In this document: positions 46,117 through 54,237 of the stretch, in pieces
Position numbering within the stretch: position 1 is the first letter of the stretch
Layout of the letters: each line of letters begins with the position of its first letter
NCBI RefSeq assembly: GCF_017302985.1
Contig: NZ_JAFIMU010000007.1
Coordinates: 744,001-808,000, forward strand
Direction of reading: 5' to 3'
DNA: 64,000 bases
Source of the DNA: Corallococcus macrosporus
GTDB taxonomy: Bacteria > Myxococcota > Myxococcia > Myxococcales > Myxococcaceae
Translations under genes and position numbers: made by a program
Notes under the pieces: model-generated
Databases searched by the model: none
Seen by the model: only the letters and a program-made list of their open reading frames with translations
Told to the model about the DNA's origin: nothing

Positions 46117-46896
46117 ATGGCAGGCAGTCGAGGGACAGCGTTGGTGACGGGCACGTCCGCGGGAATTGGCGCGGTGTATGCCCGGAGGCTGGCGGCGCTT
46201 GGACATGACCTCGTCCTCGTCGCGCGGCGGGAGGAGCGGCTGAAGGCGCTGGCGGCGGAGCTGACGGCGGCGCATGGCATCCGCGCGGAGGTGCTGCGGG
46301 CGGACCTCACCGTGCACGCGGACCTCCAGCGGGTGGCCGGGCGCGCGGCGGGTGAGGACATCACCCTGGTCATCAACAACGCGGGCGTGGGCGGCTACGG
46401 CCCCTTCGCGCAGGTGGAGCCCGCGGCCCTGGAGGGTCTGGCGAACCTGCACATGATGGCGCCCATGCTGGCCACGCGCGCGGCGCTCCCCGGCATGCTG
46501 GCGCGCGGGAGGGGCGCGGTCATCAACGTCGCATCCCTGCTCGCCTTCTCCGGCGCGCTGCCGCCGGGCCCCCTGCCCCACCGCACCACCTACGCGGGCG
46601 CGAAGGCGTTCCTCGTCCACTTCACCCGCACGCTCGCGGGCGAGCTGCGCGGCACGCCCGTGAAGGCCCAGGTCGTCTGCCCGGGCATGACCTTCACCGA
46701 GTTCAACGGCGGCTACCCCGGCACCATGTCGCCGGAGGACGTCGTCACCGCGTCACTCGTCGCGCTGGAGCGTGGCGAGACGGTCTGCGTCCCCGGACTG
46801 GAGGCCGCGGAGGCCCTGGAGGCGCTGGAGAAGGCCGAGGTCGGCCTGCTGCGCGGGGCCACCCACGCCCTGGCCGGGCGCTACCGGACTGTCTGA
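46117..46896 (+). CDS. short-chain dehydrogenase/reductase (ketoacyl-type)
   Basis: A 259-aa SDR. The cofactor motif TGTSAGIG is near residue 12, NNAG near 85. The active-site region is [10 protein letters not shown] and TTYAGAK with the Tyr and Lys. The last third is the usual substrate-binding segment without a strong specificity hint. AAGGAG precedes the ATG at 46117. It lies before the aldo/keto reductase at 46962 on the same strand (65 bp gap). Confidence 0.83.
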   Translation: MAGSRGTALVTGTSAGIGAVYARRLAALGHDLVLVARREERLKALAAELTAAHGIRAEVLRADLTVHADLQRVAGRAAGEDITLVINNAGVGGYGPFAQVEPAALEGLANLHMMAPMLATRAALPGMLARGRGAVINVASLLAFSGALPPGPLPHRTTYAGAKAFLVHFTRTLAGELRGTPVKAQVVCPGMTFTEFNGGYPGTMSPEDVVTASLVALERGETVCVPGLEAAEALEALEKAEVGLLRGATHALAGRYRTV

Positions 46897-46901
46897 TTCC
46901 C

Positions 46902-46915
46902 GGAAACGCATTTCC
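46902..46915 (+). promoter_or_regulatory. GGAAA-N4-TTTCC inverted repeat upstream of aldo/keto reductase gene
   Basis: GGAAA and TTTCC flank CGCA in an AT-richer spot of the 65-bp gap, 46 bp before the ATG at 46962. It could be an operator; evidence is only the symmetry. Confidence 0.3.
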
Positions 46916-46961
46916 TGCACATGCATCTATTCGGGCATTCACCTGCACGGAGGAAGCACCC

Positions 46962-47840
46962 ATGAGCGGAACCTCGACGCGACCCGCGGAGCAGAGCGGC
47001 ACCTTCAAGCTGGGCGGGGACCTGCCCGTCCACCGGCTGGGCTATGGCGCCATGCAGCTCACCGGCCCCGGCATCTGGGGGCCGCCCAAGGACCGGACGG
47101 AGGCGGTGCGGGTGCTGCGCCGCGCGCTGGAGCTGGGCGTGGACTTCATCGACACGGCGGACTCCTACGGCCCCTACGTCAGCGAGGAGATCATCGCGGA
47201 GGCCCTGCACCCCTACGCCAAGGGCGTGGTGGTGGCGACCAAGGCGGGCCTGGTGCGCACGGGGCCCAATGAGTGGCACCCGGTGGGCGCGCCGAAGTAC
47301 CTGCGCCAGCAGTTGGAGATGTCGCTGCGCCGGCTGAAGCTGGAGCGCATCGACCTGTACCAGTTGCACCGCATCGACCCGAAGGTCCCGGTGGAGGAGT
47401 CGCTGGGCGAGCTGAAGGCGCTGCAGAAGGAAGGGAAGATCCGCCACATCGGCCTGTCGGAGGTGTCGGTGGAGGAGATCCAGCGGGCGCGCAAGGTGGT
47501 GGACATCGTGTCGGTGCAGAACCGCTACAACCTGACCGACCGCGTGCACGAGAAGGTGCTGGACTACTGCGAGAAGGAGAACCTGGGCTTCATCCCCTGG
47601 TTCCCCCTGGCGACGGGCGGCCTGGCGAAGCCGGGGAGCACGCTCGACTCCGTGGCGAAGAAGCACGACGCGACGCCCGCGCAGATTGCCCTCTCCTGGC
47701 TGCTGGCGCGCTCGCCGGTGATGCTGCCCATCCCCGGCACGTCCTCCGTGAAGCACTTGGAGGAGAACCTCGCGGGCGCGGAGGTGAAGCTCACCAAGGA
47801 CGAGCTGTCCGCCGTGGACGCGCAGGCGTCCGGCCGCTGA
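46962..47840 (+). CDS. aldo/keto reductase
   Basis: A 292-aa NADPH-dependent AKR. Asp64 and Tyr69 lie in [15 protein letters not shown], the Lys is in VVATKAGLV and the His is in YQLHRID. The C-terminal NADPH segment [14 protein letters not shown] is typical. Shorter than the other AKR in the window, with a different subgroup pattern. It is next to the SDR and two bases from the convergent TetR gene, so it may respond to a common signal. Confidence 0.88.
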   Translation: MSGTSTRPAEQSGTFKLGGDLPVHRLGYGAMQLTGPGIWGPPKDRTEAVRVLRRALELGVDFIDTADSYGPYVSEEIIAEALHPYAKGVVVATKAGLVRTGPNEWHPVGAPKYLRQQLEMSLRRLKLERIDLYQLHRIDPKVPVEESLGELKALQKEGKIRHIGLSEVSVEEIQRARKVVDIVSVQNRYNLTDRVHEKVLDYCEKENLGFIPWFPLATGGLAKPGSTLDSVAKKHDATPAQIALSWLLARSPVMLPIPGTSSVKHLEENLAGAEVKLTKDELSAVDAQASGR

Positions 47841-47841
47841 G

Positions 47842-48438
47842 TCACCTGCGCTTCAGGTAGCGCAGGAGGAGCGTCACCAGCTCCTCCTGCAGCAGTCCCT
47901 GGGACAGGGACTCGGGGCGCTCCACCACCGCGCGGTGGATGACCGCGTGGGCCACGGTGTCGATGAGCCACAGCGCCAGCTCCGGGTCCGGCACGTCCGT
48001 CTTGAACCTTCCCAGCGCCTCCAGCATGGGTGCGTCCTCCGGCCCCCACTTCCTGGCGGGGCGCGAGGGCATCTCCTCCGTCAGCGCGTGGTGCAGCTTC
48101 GGGTTCACCGCGTGCGCCGCGAAGCCCAGCGCCACCATCGTCCGGATGAGCTCCTCCAGCGTGTCGAACCTCCGCGTCGACAGCACCTCGCCCGCGGCGG
48201 CGCGCTGCTCCTTCACGTGACGGCGCAACACCTCCGCCACCAGCGCCTCCTTGCCGGGGAAGAACTGGTACAGCGACGCCACGTTGACGCCCGCCCGCTC
48301 CGCGATGCGGTTCGTCGTCAGCTTCGCGTAGCCGTCGCGCACCAGAATGTCAGCAGTCGCCTGCACCAGCGCGTCCACCGTCGCGCGCGAGCGCTCCTGC
48401 GTGGGCGTCTTCCGAGGGGAAAGCTTCGCGCGCGGCAT
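47842..48438 (-). CDS. TetR-family transcriptional regulator
   Basis: A 198-aa regulator. The helix-turn-helix is near residues 33-65 (LTTNRIAERAGVNVASLYQFFPGKEALV). The C-terminal ligand and dimer domain is helical and resembles the TetR_C type seen in AcrR-like proteins. The start at 48438 (MPRAKLSP) is chosen over longer frames. It is divergent from the FAD monooxygenase gene across 106 bp, the classical arrangement for repression of that gene. Confidence 0.9.
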   Translation of the reverse strand: MPRAKLSPRKTPTQERSRATVDALVQATADILVRDGYAKLTTNRIAERAGVNVASLYQFFPGKEALVAEVLRRHVKEQRAAAGEVLSTRRFDTLEELIRTMVALGFAAHAVNPKLHHALTEEMPSRPARKWGPEDAPMLEALGRFKTDVPDPELALWLIDTVAHAVIHRAVVERPESLSQGLLQEELVTLLLRYLKRR

Positions 48439-48474
48439 GCCGGGCTCCTGGGGCGGGAACGCAAGCTGACAACA

Positions 48475-48488
48475 TAAGCACTCCCTTA
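48475..48488. promoter_or_regulatory. weak TAAG-N6-CTTA inverted repeat between TetR and monooxygenase genes
   Basis: TAAG and CTTA lie six bases apart in the AT-richest part of the divergent gap. It is a candidate TetR operator, but the symmetry is short. Confidence 0.3.
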
Positions 48489-48544
48489 CATTCTTGTCTC
48501 CGTCGCACTTGGCCCGAGCAAGGGCCCGCGACAGGAGACCTTCC

Positions 48545-50140
48545 ATGTCCCAGGCAACCCTGCCGGTGCTCGTCATCGGCGCCGGCCCCACCGGTCTGAC
48601 GCTCGCGTGTGACCTCGCGCGCCGGGGCGTCCGCGTGCGCATCGTGGACGCGGCCCCGCGGCCCTTCGTCGGCTCTCGCGGCAAGGGGCTTCAGCCCCGC
48701 ACGCTGGAGGTGATGGACGACCTGGGCGTGCTCGACGCCTTGCTCGCCGCGGGCAGCGCCTATCCGCGCATGCGCATCCACTGGCGGCGCTTCGTCGTGG
48801 GGCGCTGGAGCATGATGACCCCTCGCGCCCCGACCCCGGACGTGCCCCATCCCAATGGCTTGCTCGTGCCCCAGGCGCGCACCGAGGGCATCCTGCGCGA
48901 CCGGCTGGCCTCGCTGGGCGTCACGGTGGAGTTCGGCACCGCGCTCACCGGCTTCACCCAGGACGGCACCGGTGTCACCGCCACGCTCCTCCGGGATGGC
49001 GCGGAGGAGACCGTCCGCGCGGAGTACCTGGTGGGCGCGGACGGTGGACACAGCCGCGTGCGCAAGGAGCTGGGCCTGAGCTTCCACGGCGTCACCCATG
49101 AGGAGGAGCGCATGGTCGTGGGCGACGTGTGCGTGGACGGACTGGACCGCGCGCACTGGCATGTGTGGCCCTTCGCGAGGGGCGGCATGGTGGCGCTGTG
49201 CCCGCTGCCCGGCACGGACCGCTTCCAGCTCGCCCTCCAGGTGAAGCCCGGTGACACCGTGCCGGAGCTCACCGAGGCCGCGATTCACCAGCGCTTCCAG
49301 GAAGGGGCCCGCCCTGGCGTCAGGCTGCGCCTGCACGACGCGAGCTGGCTGTCCGTGTACCGCCCCAACGCGCGCATGGTGGACCGCTACCGCGTGGGCC
49401 GCGTCTTCATCGCGGGCGACGCCGCGCACGTGCACCCGCCCACGGGAGGCCAGGGGCTCAACACGGGCGTGCAGGATGCCTACAACCTGGGCTGGAAGCT
49501 GGGCCACGTGCTCCAGGGTGCGGACCCTTCCCTGCTCGACACCTACGAGGCGGAGCGGCTGCCCGTCGCCGCGCAGGTGCTCGGGCTGTCGTCGAAGCTG
49601 TTCGACGGAATGCGGCAGGGGCGCATGAAAGCCATGAAGCGGGGCGACGAGGTGCGGCAGTTGAGCCTGAGCTATCGCGGCGGTCCGCTCGCGCTGGAGG
49701 CCCCCGGCGATACGGCCCGAGTGCAGGCCGGTGACCGCGCCCCGGACTCGCCGGGCGTGGATGCCCAGGGCAAACCTGTCCGACTGTCGGACAGGTTTCG
49801 CGGCCCGCACTGGACGCTGCTCGCCTTCGGCCCGGGCCCTTCGGACCTTCACGCGCGCTTCGGTGACACCGTGCGCGTCGTCCGCGTCCTCCCGAGGGGA
49901 GCGAGCCCTGAAGCCCATGCCCTGCTCGACACGGACGGCCACGCGCACCGGACCTATGACGTGGCACCGGGCACGGGCGCGCTCATCCTGGTGCGCCCGG
50001 ATGGCTACGTGGGACACGCGTCCCGGCCCGGCGACCTCGCGGCGCTGGAGCGCTTCCTGACGCCGCTCCTGCCCCGGCCCTCCTCGCGAGCAATCCCATC
50101 CAGGCACCTGGGCGTAACCACCGCCCAGCCACCTGCGTAG
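48545..50140 (+). CDS. FAD-dependent aromatic hydroxylase/monooxygenase (PHBH family)
   Basis: A 531-aa flavoprotein. The FAD-binding GAGPTG is at residues 12-17, the DG motif is in YLVGADGGHSRVR, and the GD motif is GDAAHVHPPTGGQGLNTGVQDA. The C-terminal ~130 residues are a thioredoxin-like domain, as in phenol hydroxylase and aklavinone/pentachlorophenol-type hydroxylases. AGGAG precedes the ATG at 48545. A 27-bp palindrome encodes KPVRLSDRF in this C-terminal domain. Likely substrates are aromatic or polyketide; regulated by the divergent TetR protein (inference). Confidence 0.88.
   Translation: MSQATLPVLVIGAGPTGLTLACDLARRGVRVRIVDAAPRPFVGSRGKGLQPRTLEVMDDLGVLDALLAAGSAYPRMRIHWRRFVVGRWSMMTPRAPTPDVPHPNGLLVPQARTEGILRDRLASLGVTVEFGTALTGFTQDGTGVTATLLRDGAEETVRAEYLVGADGGHSRVRKELGLSFHGVTHEEERMVVGDVCVDGLDRAHWHVWPFARGGMVALCPLPGTDRFQLALQVKPGDTVPELTEAAIHQRFQEGARPGVRLRLHDASWLSVYRPNARMVDRYRVGRVFIAGDAAHVHPPTGGQGLNTGVQDAYNLGWKLGHVLQGADPSLLDTYEAERLPVAAQVLGLSSKLFDGMRQGRMKAMKRGDEVRQLSLSYRGGPLALEAPGDTARVQAGDRAPDSPGVDAQGKPVRLSDRFRGPHWTLLAFGPGPSDLHARFGDTVRVVRVLPRGASPEAHALLDTDGHAHRTYDVAPGTGALILVRPDGYVGHASRPGDLAALERFLTPLLPRPSSRAIPSRHLGVTTAQPPA
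49772..49798. repeat. perfect 27-bp palindromic repeat, copy 2, inside the monooxygenase gene
   Basis: AAACCTGTCCGAC, a single T, and the exact reverse complement. The element begins on a codon boundary and supplies exactly nine codons in frame. It matches the intergenic copy at 45852-45876 over 24 of its 25 bases. Confidence 0.85.
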
Positions 50141-50195
50141 TGGGAGCAACGCTGTCGGGCTTCACGATTCCGCGAGGCCCAGGGAGACTCCCGCC

Positions 50196-51569
50196 ATGTC
50201 CATCCGCTCCTTTCGTGGAAGCGCCGCCTGCGCCGCGCTCGGTCTGCTCACGCTGTCCGCCTGCGGCTCCGGCGACGACACCGACCCGTCCTCCCGGCGC
50301 TTCCGCGTGCGCATCGAAAACGTGGCGCCCTTCCAGCAGCTCAAGTCCGGCCGCTTCGACACGAAGGTGAGCGGCACGTCACCGGGCCCGCTGGCCCCGG
50401 GTGACACCTACGAGTTCAGCTTCACCGCGGGCCGCAACCACCGGCTCTCTTTCGCCACCATGTTCGGCCAGTCCAATGACTGGTTCTTCGGCACCGAGCC
50501 GCAAGGCATCCCGCTCTACTCCGCGGACGGACAGCCGCTGACCGGGAACATCACCTCGCGCGTCATCCTCTGGGACGCGGGCACGGAGGTGGACGAGGAG
50601 CCCGCCGTGGGCGCGCACACCGGCCCGAAGCAGGGCACGTCCACGGATGGACCGGGCATCAAGGACTTCAACTCCCAGGTGCGGCGCGTGGGCTCGCGGC
50701 CCGTGCTCAGCAGCGGCCAGACGTTCGCCTTGCCGGACCTCGCGTCGATGATCCGCGTGCAACTGGCCCACGACGCGGCCACGAACCGCTTCACCATGCG
50801 CATCGACAACGTCTCCGACGACCGGACCACCCTCAGCACCTCCGAGGGCATCAAGCCCGTGCGCATCTCGCCGGGCGTGTGGACCGTGACGGCGGGCAGC
50901 GAGCCGTTCTTCACCGAGGGCCAGCCGGACCGGGGCCAGGGCCTGGAGGCCATCGCGGAGGGCGGCGACACCACCGCGCTGCACACCTGGCTCACGCCTC
51001 GCAACGGCGTGGCCACGCCGCTGTCACCGGGCGTCTTCGCCGTGCACAACGCCACCGCGCCGCTGTTCACGGAAGGGGCGCAGGACCGGGGTCAGGGCCT
51101 GGAGGCGCTCGCGGAGATGGGCGATGATTCGCGTCTGAGCAGCGCCCTCTCCACGACGCCGCCCACGGGCGTGAGCGCGTCAGGCACCTTCAACACGCCG
51201 GTGGACGCGTCCGCGCCCGGTCCGCTGCTGCCGGGCCATGCCTATGAATTCACCGTGACCGCGCGCCCGTCAGAGCGGCTGTCCTTCGCCACGATGTTCG
51301 GCCAGTCCAACGACTGGGTCTTCGGCACGGACGAGCAGGGCATCGCGCTGTTCGACAAGGACAACATGCCGGTGACGGGCGACCTCACGTCCAAGGTGTA
51401 CCTGTGGGACGTGGGCACGGAGCTGGACGAGGAGCCCGCCGTGGGCCCGCACCAGGGCGCCCCCGAGTGGACCCTGGACTCGGACAGGACCGTGCGCCGC
51501 GTGCCCGGGTCGCGCTACGCCACGCCGCTGTCCCAGCACCTGCGCCTCACCATCACCGAGGCGAACTAG
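50196..51569 (+). CDS. spondin-domain lipoprotein
   Basis: A 457-aa lipoprotein with lipobox LTLSAC. Two near-identical spondin-type blocks are visible: the motif RLSFATMFGQSNDW plus FGT and QGI occurs at about residues 84-115 and 364-395, each followed by TSKVYLWD-like or TSRVILWD-like and TE(L/V)DEEPAVG. A related segment (residues ~170-330) contains SPGVW/SPGVF and two GQGLEA(I/L)AE units. The spondin fold is best known from animal matrix proteins; bacterial homologues are lipid-anchored or secreted with unknown roles. Adhesion is a possibility, unproven. Confidence 0.8.
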   Translation: MSIRSFRGSAACAALGLLTLSACGSGDDTDPSSRRFRVRIENVAPFQQLKSGRFDTKVSGTSPGPLAPGDTYEFSFTAGRNHRLSFATMFGQSNDWFFGTEPQGIPLYSADGQPLTGNITSRVILWDAGTEVDEEPAVGAHTGPKQGTSTDGPGIKDFNSQVRRVGSRPVLSSGQTFALPDLASMIRVQLAHDAATNRFTMRIDNVSDDRTTLSTSEGIKPVRISPGVWTVTAGSEPFFTEGQPDRGQGLEAIAEGGDTTALHTWLTPRNGVATPLSPGVFAVHNATAPLFTEGAQDRGQGLEALAEMGDDSRLSSALSTTPPTGVSASGTFNTPVDASAPGPLLPGHAYEFTVTARPSERLSFATMFGQSNDWVFGTDEQGIALFDKDNMPVTGDLTSKVYLWDVGTELDEEPAVGPHQGAPEWTLDSDRTVRRVPGSRYATPLSQHLRLTITEAN

Positions 51570-51579
51570 ACAGCCGGGC

Positions 51580-52971
51580 TCAGACGGCCTCGCGCTCCAG
51601 GGTGTCCTCGTCGTCCGAGTCCACCGCGGGGCCGTCCTGGAAGGCGCTGGGCAGCAGGCTGAAGGGCAGCACCTTCGCCAGCGCCGCCAGGAGCAGGATG
51701 CCGCCCGGCGCGGCGAAGATGGCCAGCGCGGGGATGGCCTTCGCCACGTCGATGAGCTGGGCGCGCATGCGCTGCCGCTCGTCGGCGGTGAGCGTCTGGC
51801 GCCGCGCCGCCTTGGTGAGCAGCACCGCCAGGTCGCCCGTCTCGCGCGCCTCCTGCATGAGCCGGTGGTAGTTCTTCTCCAGCGTCTCCTGCATGCCGCC
51901 CATGAGCTCCTCGCCCATGGCGCCCGCCGCGTCCGACACGGTGAAGACATCCACCAGCGAGCGGTGCCGCGCGTAGAACTCCGCCATCTCCAATTCCAGA
52001 CGCCGCAGCTCCGCGTGCGGCACGTGCAGCGCGCCCGCCAGCGTGTCGATGAAGGCCCGCTCCCGCCGCGTGCGCCGGCCGTCCACGAGCGCCGCCAGCA
52101 GCGTCTGCTCCAGCAGCAGGTGGCGCATGTCCACGCTGCGCACGCGGCGCACCACGTCCCGCACGTCGCGCTTGCGCTCGAAGGACTGGCGCACCGCGGC
52201 CTTCACCTCACCCTCCAGCGCGTGCGGCAGCTTCAGTCCCTCCACCTGCCGGAGGATGGCGCGGCGCGCGGGCTGGCTGGGTTCGCGGTCCACGCACGCG
52301 AGCGCCGTGAGCACGTCCACCAGCAGCGCCTTCTGCCGCGCCGCGAAGTCCCGCCGCCGCTCCGCTCCCGCGCGCGACAGGCGCCCGCTGGCGAACAGGT
52401 CGATGGCCTGCCGGCAGAACAGCTGCGCGTCCGCGTACTGCGCGCCGTTGTGCAGCACCAGCCCGTACACGGGGTCCCCGGCCAGCGACGGCGCCCGCTT
52501 GTCGAGCGCGTCCTCCACCCGGCCCACCATCCGCCGGGGCACCGGCAGCCCCGCCGCGAGCCGCGCGTCCAGCGCCAGGGCCAGGTCCAGCTCGCCCGCC
52601 AGCACCGCGAAGAGCACCAGCAGCTGCTCCACCCGGGGGCCCTGCGGCGCGTCCATCACCCGCGCCAGGTCCAGCGCCATGCGCGCCAGCGTGCGCACCA
52701 CGGCGTGGAACAGCTCGTCCTCCAGGGCGCGCGCCGGGACGTCCGCGGGCTCACCGCCATCCACCGGCGACGGCAGCGGCACGGGCGTGCCGTAGACGAG
52801 CCCCGAGGCCCGCAGCGTGCGGCGCAGGAAGGCACGCCCCCGGGCACGGCCCGAGGAAGCGTCCAGGAGCGGGGGCGACGGGACGGGCGTGGGAGCCTGG
52901 GCATGCGCCGCGACCACGTCCGCCAGGAGCGTGGCCAACCAGGTCCCCCTTCCGAAAACCAGCACCGACAC
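51580..52971 (-). CDS. LETM1-like protein with TerB-like region
   Basis: A 463-aa protein. The C-terminal segment ends with a hydrophobic stretch (AIPALAIFAAPGGILLLAALAKVLPFSLLPSAF) that resembles the membrane and ribosome-binding part of LETM1. A helical block around residues 290-345 (LLLEQTLLAALVDGRRTRRERAFIDTLAGAL) resembles TerB/DnaJ-linked helical domains. The N-terminal half is helical and Arg-rich. The GTG at 52971 has GAGGGG at correct spacing. Possible roles: ribosome or membrane association; not testable by sequence alone. Convergent with the spondin gene. Confidence 0.7.
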   Translation of the reverse strand: MSVLVFGRGTWLATLLADVVAAHAQAPTPVPSPPLLDASSGRARGRAFLRRTLRASGLVYGTPVPLPSPVDGGEPADVPARALEDELFHAVVRTLARMALDLARVMDAPQGPRVEQLLVLFAVLAGELDLALALDARLAAGLPVPRRMVGRVEDALDKRAPSLAGDPVYGLVLHNGAQYADAQLFCRQAIDLFASGRLSRAGAERRRDFAARQKALLVDVLTALACVDREPSQPARRAILRQVEGLKLPHALEGEVKAAVRQSFERKRDVRDVVRRVRSVDMRHLLLEQTLLAALVDGRRTRRERAFIDTLAGALHVPHAELRRLELEMAEFYARHRSLVDVFTVSDAAGAMGEELMGGMQETLEKNYHRLMQEARETGDLAVLLTKAARRQTLTADERQRMRAQLIDVAKAIPALAIFAAPGGILLLAALAKVLPFSLLPSAFQDGPAVDSDDEDTLEREAV

Positions 52972-53106
52972 CGGTACACCCCTCGAACGCGCGCGGCCGG
53001 ACCCCGCCGGAAGCGCACGAGGCGGGGAATAACCCAGTCGCCTCCGGGATGCCACCCGGCCCCAGGCCAGCGCGGGCGTCGTGCAACGGATGCTGATGGC
53101 TGGTGG

Positions 53107-53147
53107 AAAAAACAGCGCGCCCGTCCACCAGGAGCGGACGGGCGCGC
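53107..53147 (-). terminator. rho-independent terminator (minus strand)
   Basis: GCGCGCCCGTCC and its exact reverse complement form a 12-bp stem with a 9-nt loop. On the minus strand it is followed by a run of six T residues. It follows the metallo-hydrolase gene ending at 53172. Confidence 0.9.
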
Positions 53148-53171
53148 GTCAACGCGAGCGGTCAGGAAGGC

Positions 53172-54026
53172 CTACAGCGCGGTGGCCTTGCCGGGCTCCA
53201 GGGAGACCACCTTGGCGGTGCCCTTGGACTTCTTCAGCTCGGAGGTGAGCGCGTCCGGGGTGCCGGCGAGCGCGGGGAAGGTGCCGTAGTGCATGGGCAC
53301 CACGGACTTCACCTTCAGCAGCCGGGCGGCGACGGCGGCCTGCGCCGGGTCCATGGTGAAGTGACCGCCGATGGGGAGCATGGCCACGGTGGGCTTGAAC
53401 TGCTCCGCGATGAGGGCCATGGACTGGAAGGCCCCGGTGTCACCGCCGTGGTACAGCGTGGGGCCGTTGGCGATTTCAATGACGAAGCCCATGGGCGCGC
53501 CCGCGTACTGCGACGGGGACTTGGGGTCCGCCTGGTAGCTGCTGGAGTGCACCGCCTCCACGAAGTGGATGGTGGCGTCCTTCACGGTGAACGTCCCGCC
53601 CACGTTGCCGCCCATGCCCTGCGCCTCCGGCAGGCCGAGCAGCGACACCAGCTCGAAGGAGCCGTACACCTTGGCGCTGGTCTTCTGGGCCAGGGCCTTC
53701 GTCTCACCCACGTGGTCGAAGTGGCCGTGGGACACGAGGATGGCGTCCACCGCCTCCGGCCAGGTCGCGCCCTGCGGCGCCTTGGGGTTGGTGAGCCACG
53801 GGTCGATGGCGAGGGTCGCGCCGCCCGGCGTCTTCACCACGAAGGCGGCGTGGCCCCACCACGTCACCTCCGTCTTGCCCGTCGTGGCCGCCGGCTTGCC
53901 CGCTGCCGGGGCCTTGGCCGCCGCCTTGGCGTCGGCCTTGGGGGAAGCCGGCGTGGCCTGCGCGAAGGCCGCGCCCGCGACGCCCAGCACCGCGCCCACC
54001 ACCACTGCCTTCAGGTTGTTGCCCAT
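53172..54026 (-). CDS. exported metallo-beta-lactamase-fold hydrolase (UPF0173/UlaG-like)
   Basis: A 284-aa protein. Signal peptide residues 1-22 (MGNNLKAVVVGAVLGVAGAA...), then a Lys/Ala-rich linker. The metal-site motif HGHFDH is at 100-105, with Asp further in GGDTG (HGGDTG) and PMHYGT. The strands TWWGHAAFVVKT and ATLAIDPW are typical of the UPF0173/UlaG-like metal-dependent hydrolase group. Such proteins are usually cytoplasmic; the signal peptide here puts it in the periplasm. Substrate unknown. Confidence 0.82.
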   Translation of the reverse strand: MGNNLKAVVVGAVLGVAGAAFAQATPASPKADAKAAAKAPAAGKPAATTGKTEVTWWGHAAFVVKTPGGATLAIDPWLTNPKAPQGATWPEAVDAILVSHGHFDHVGETKALAQKTSAKVYGSFELVSLLGLPEAQGMGGNVGGTFTVKDATIHFVEAVHSSSYQADPKSPSQYAGAPMGFVIEIANGPTLYHGGDTGAFQSMALIAEQFKPTVAMLPIGGHFTMDPAQAAVAARLLKVKSVVPMHYGTFPALAGTPDALTSELKKSKGTAKVVSLEPGKATAL

Positions 54027-54237
54027 CGTTGTCCGCTCCAGGAAGAGGGAAAGAGACGACATGCCACCGTGCCGCCTTCGAGGCGCCGCACGGCCGGGGC
54101 GCGACATACCACCCCGCCAGGGAGGCGGAAGGGGGCTGGCGTGTCCGGTTGCCATGGGAAGGACACATGCCTTCATCCACCCACGGCGGGGGATTGTGGC
54201 CCCGGGGAGGAAGCAGCGCGCTACGCTCGATGGCCGC

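Noticed and set aside
53569..54237. N-terminal extension of the HSP90 frame upstream of 54238
   Set aside because: It overlaps the exported hydrolase gene on the other strand and lacks homology; the family starts at DHRFQV.
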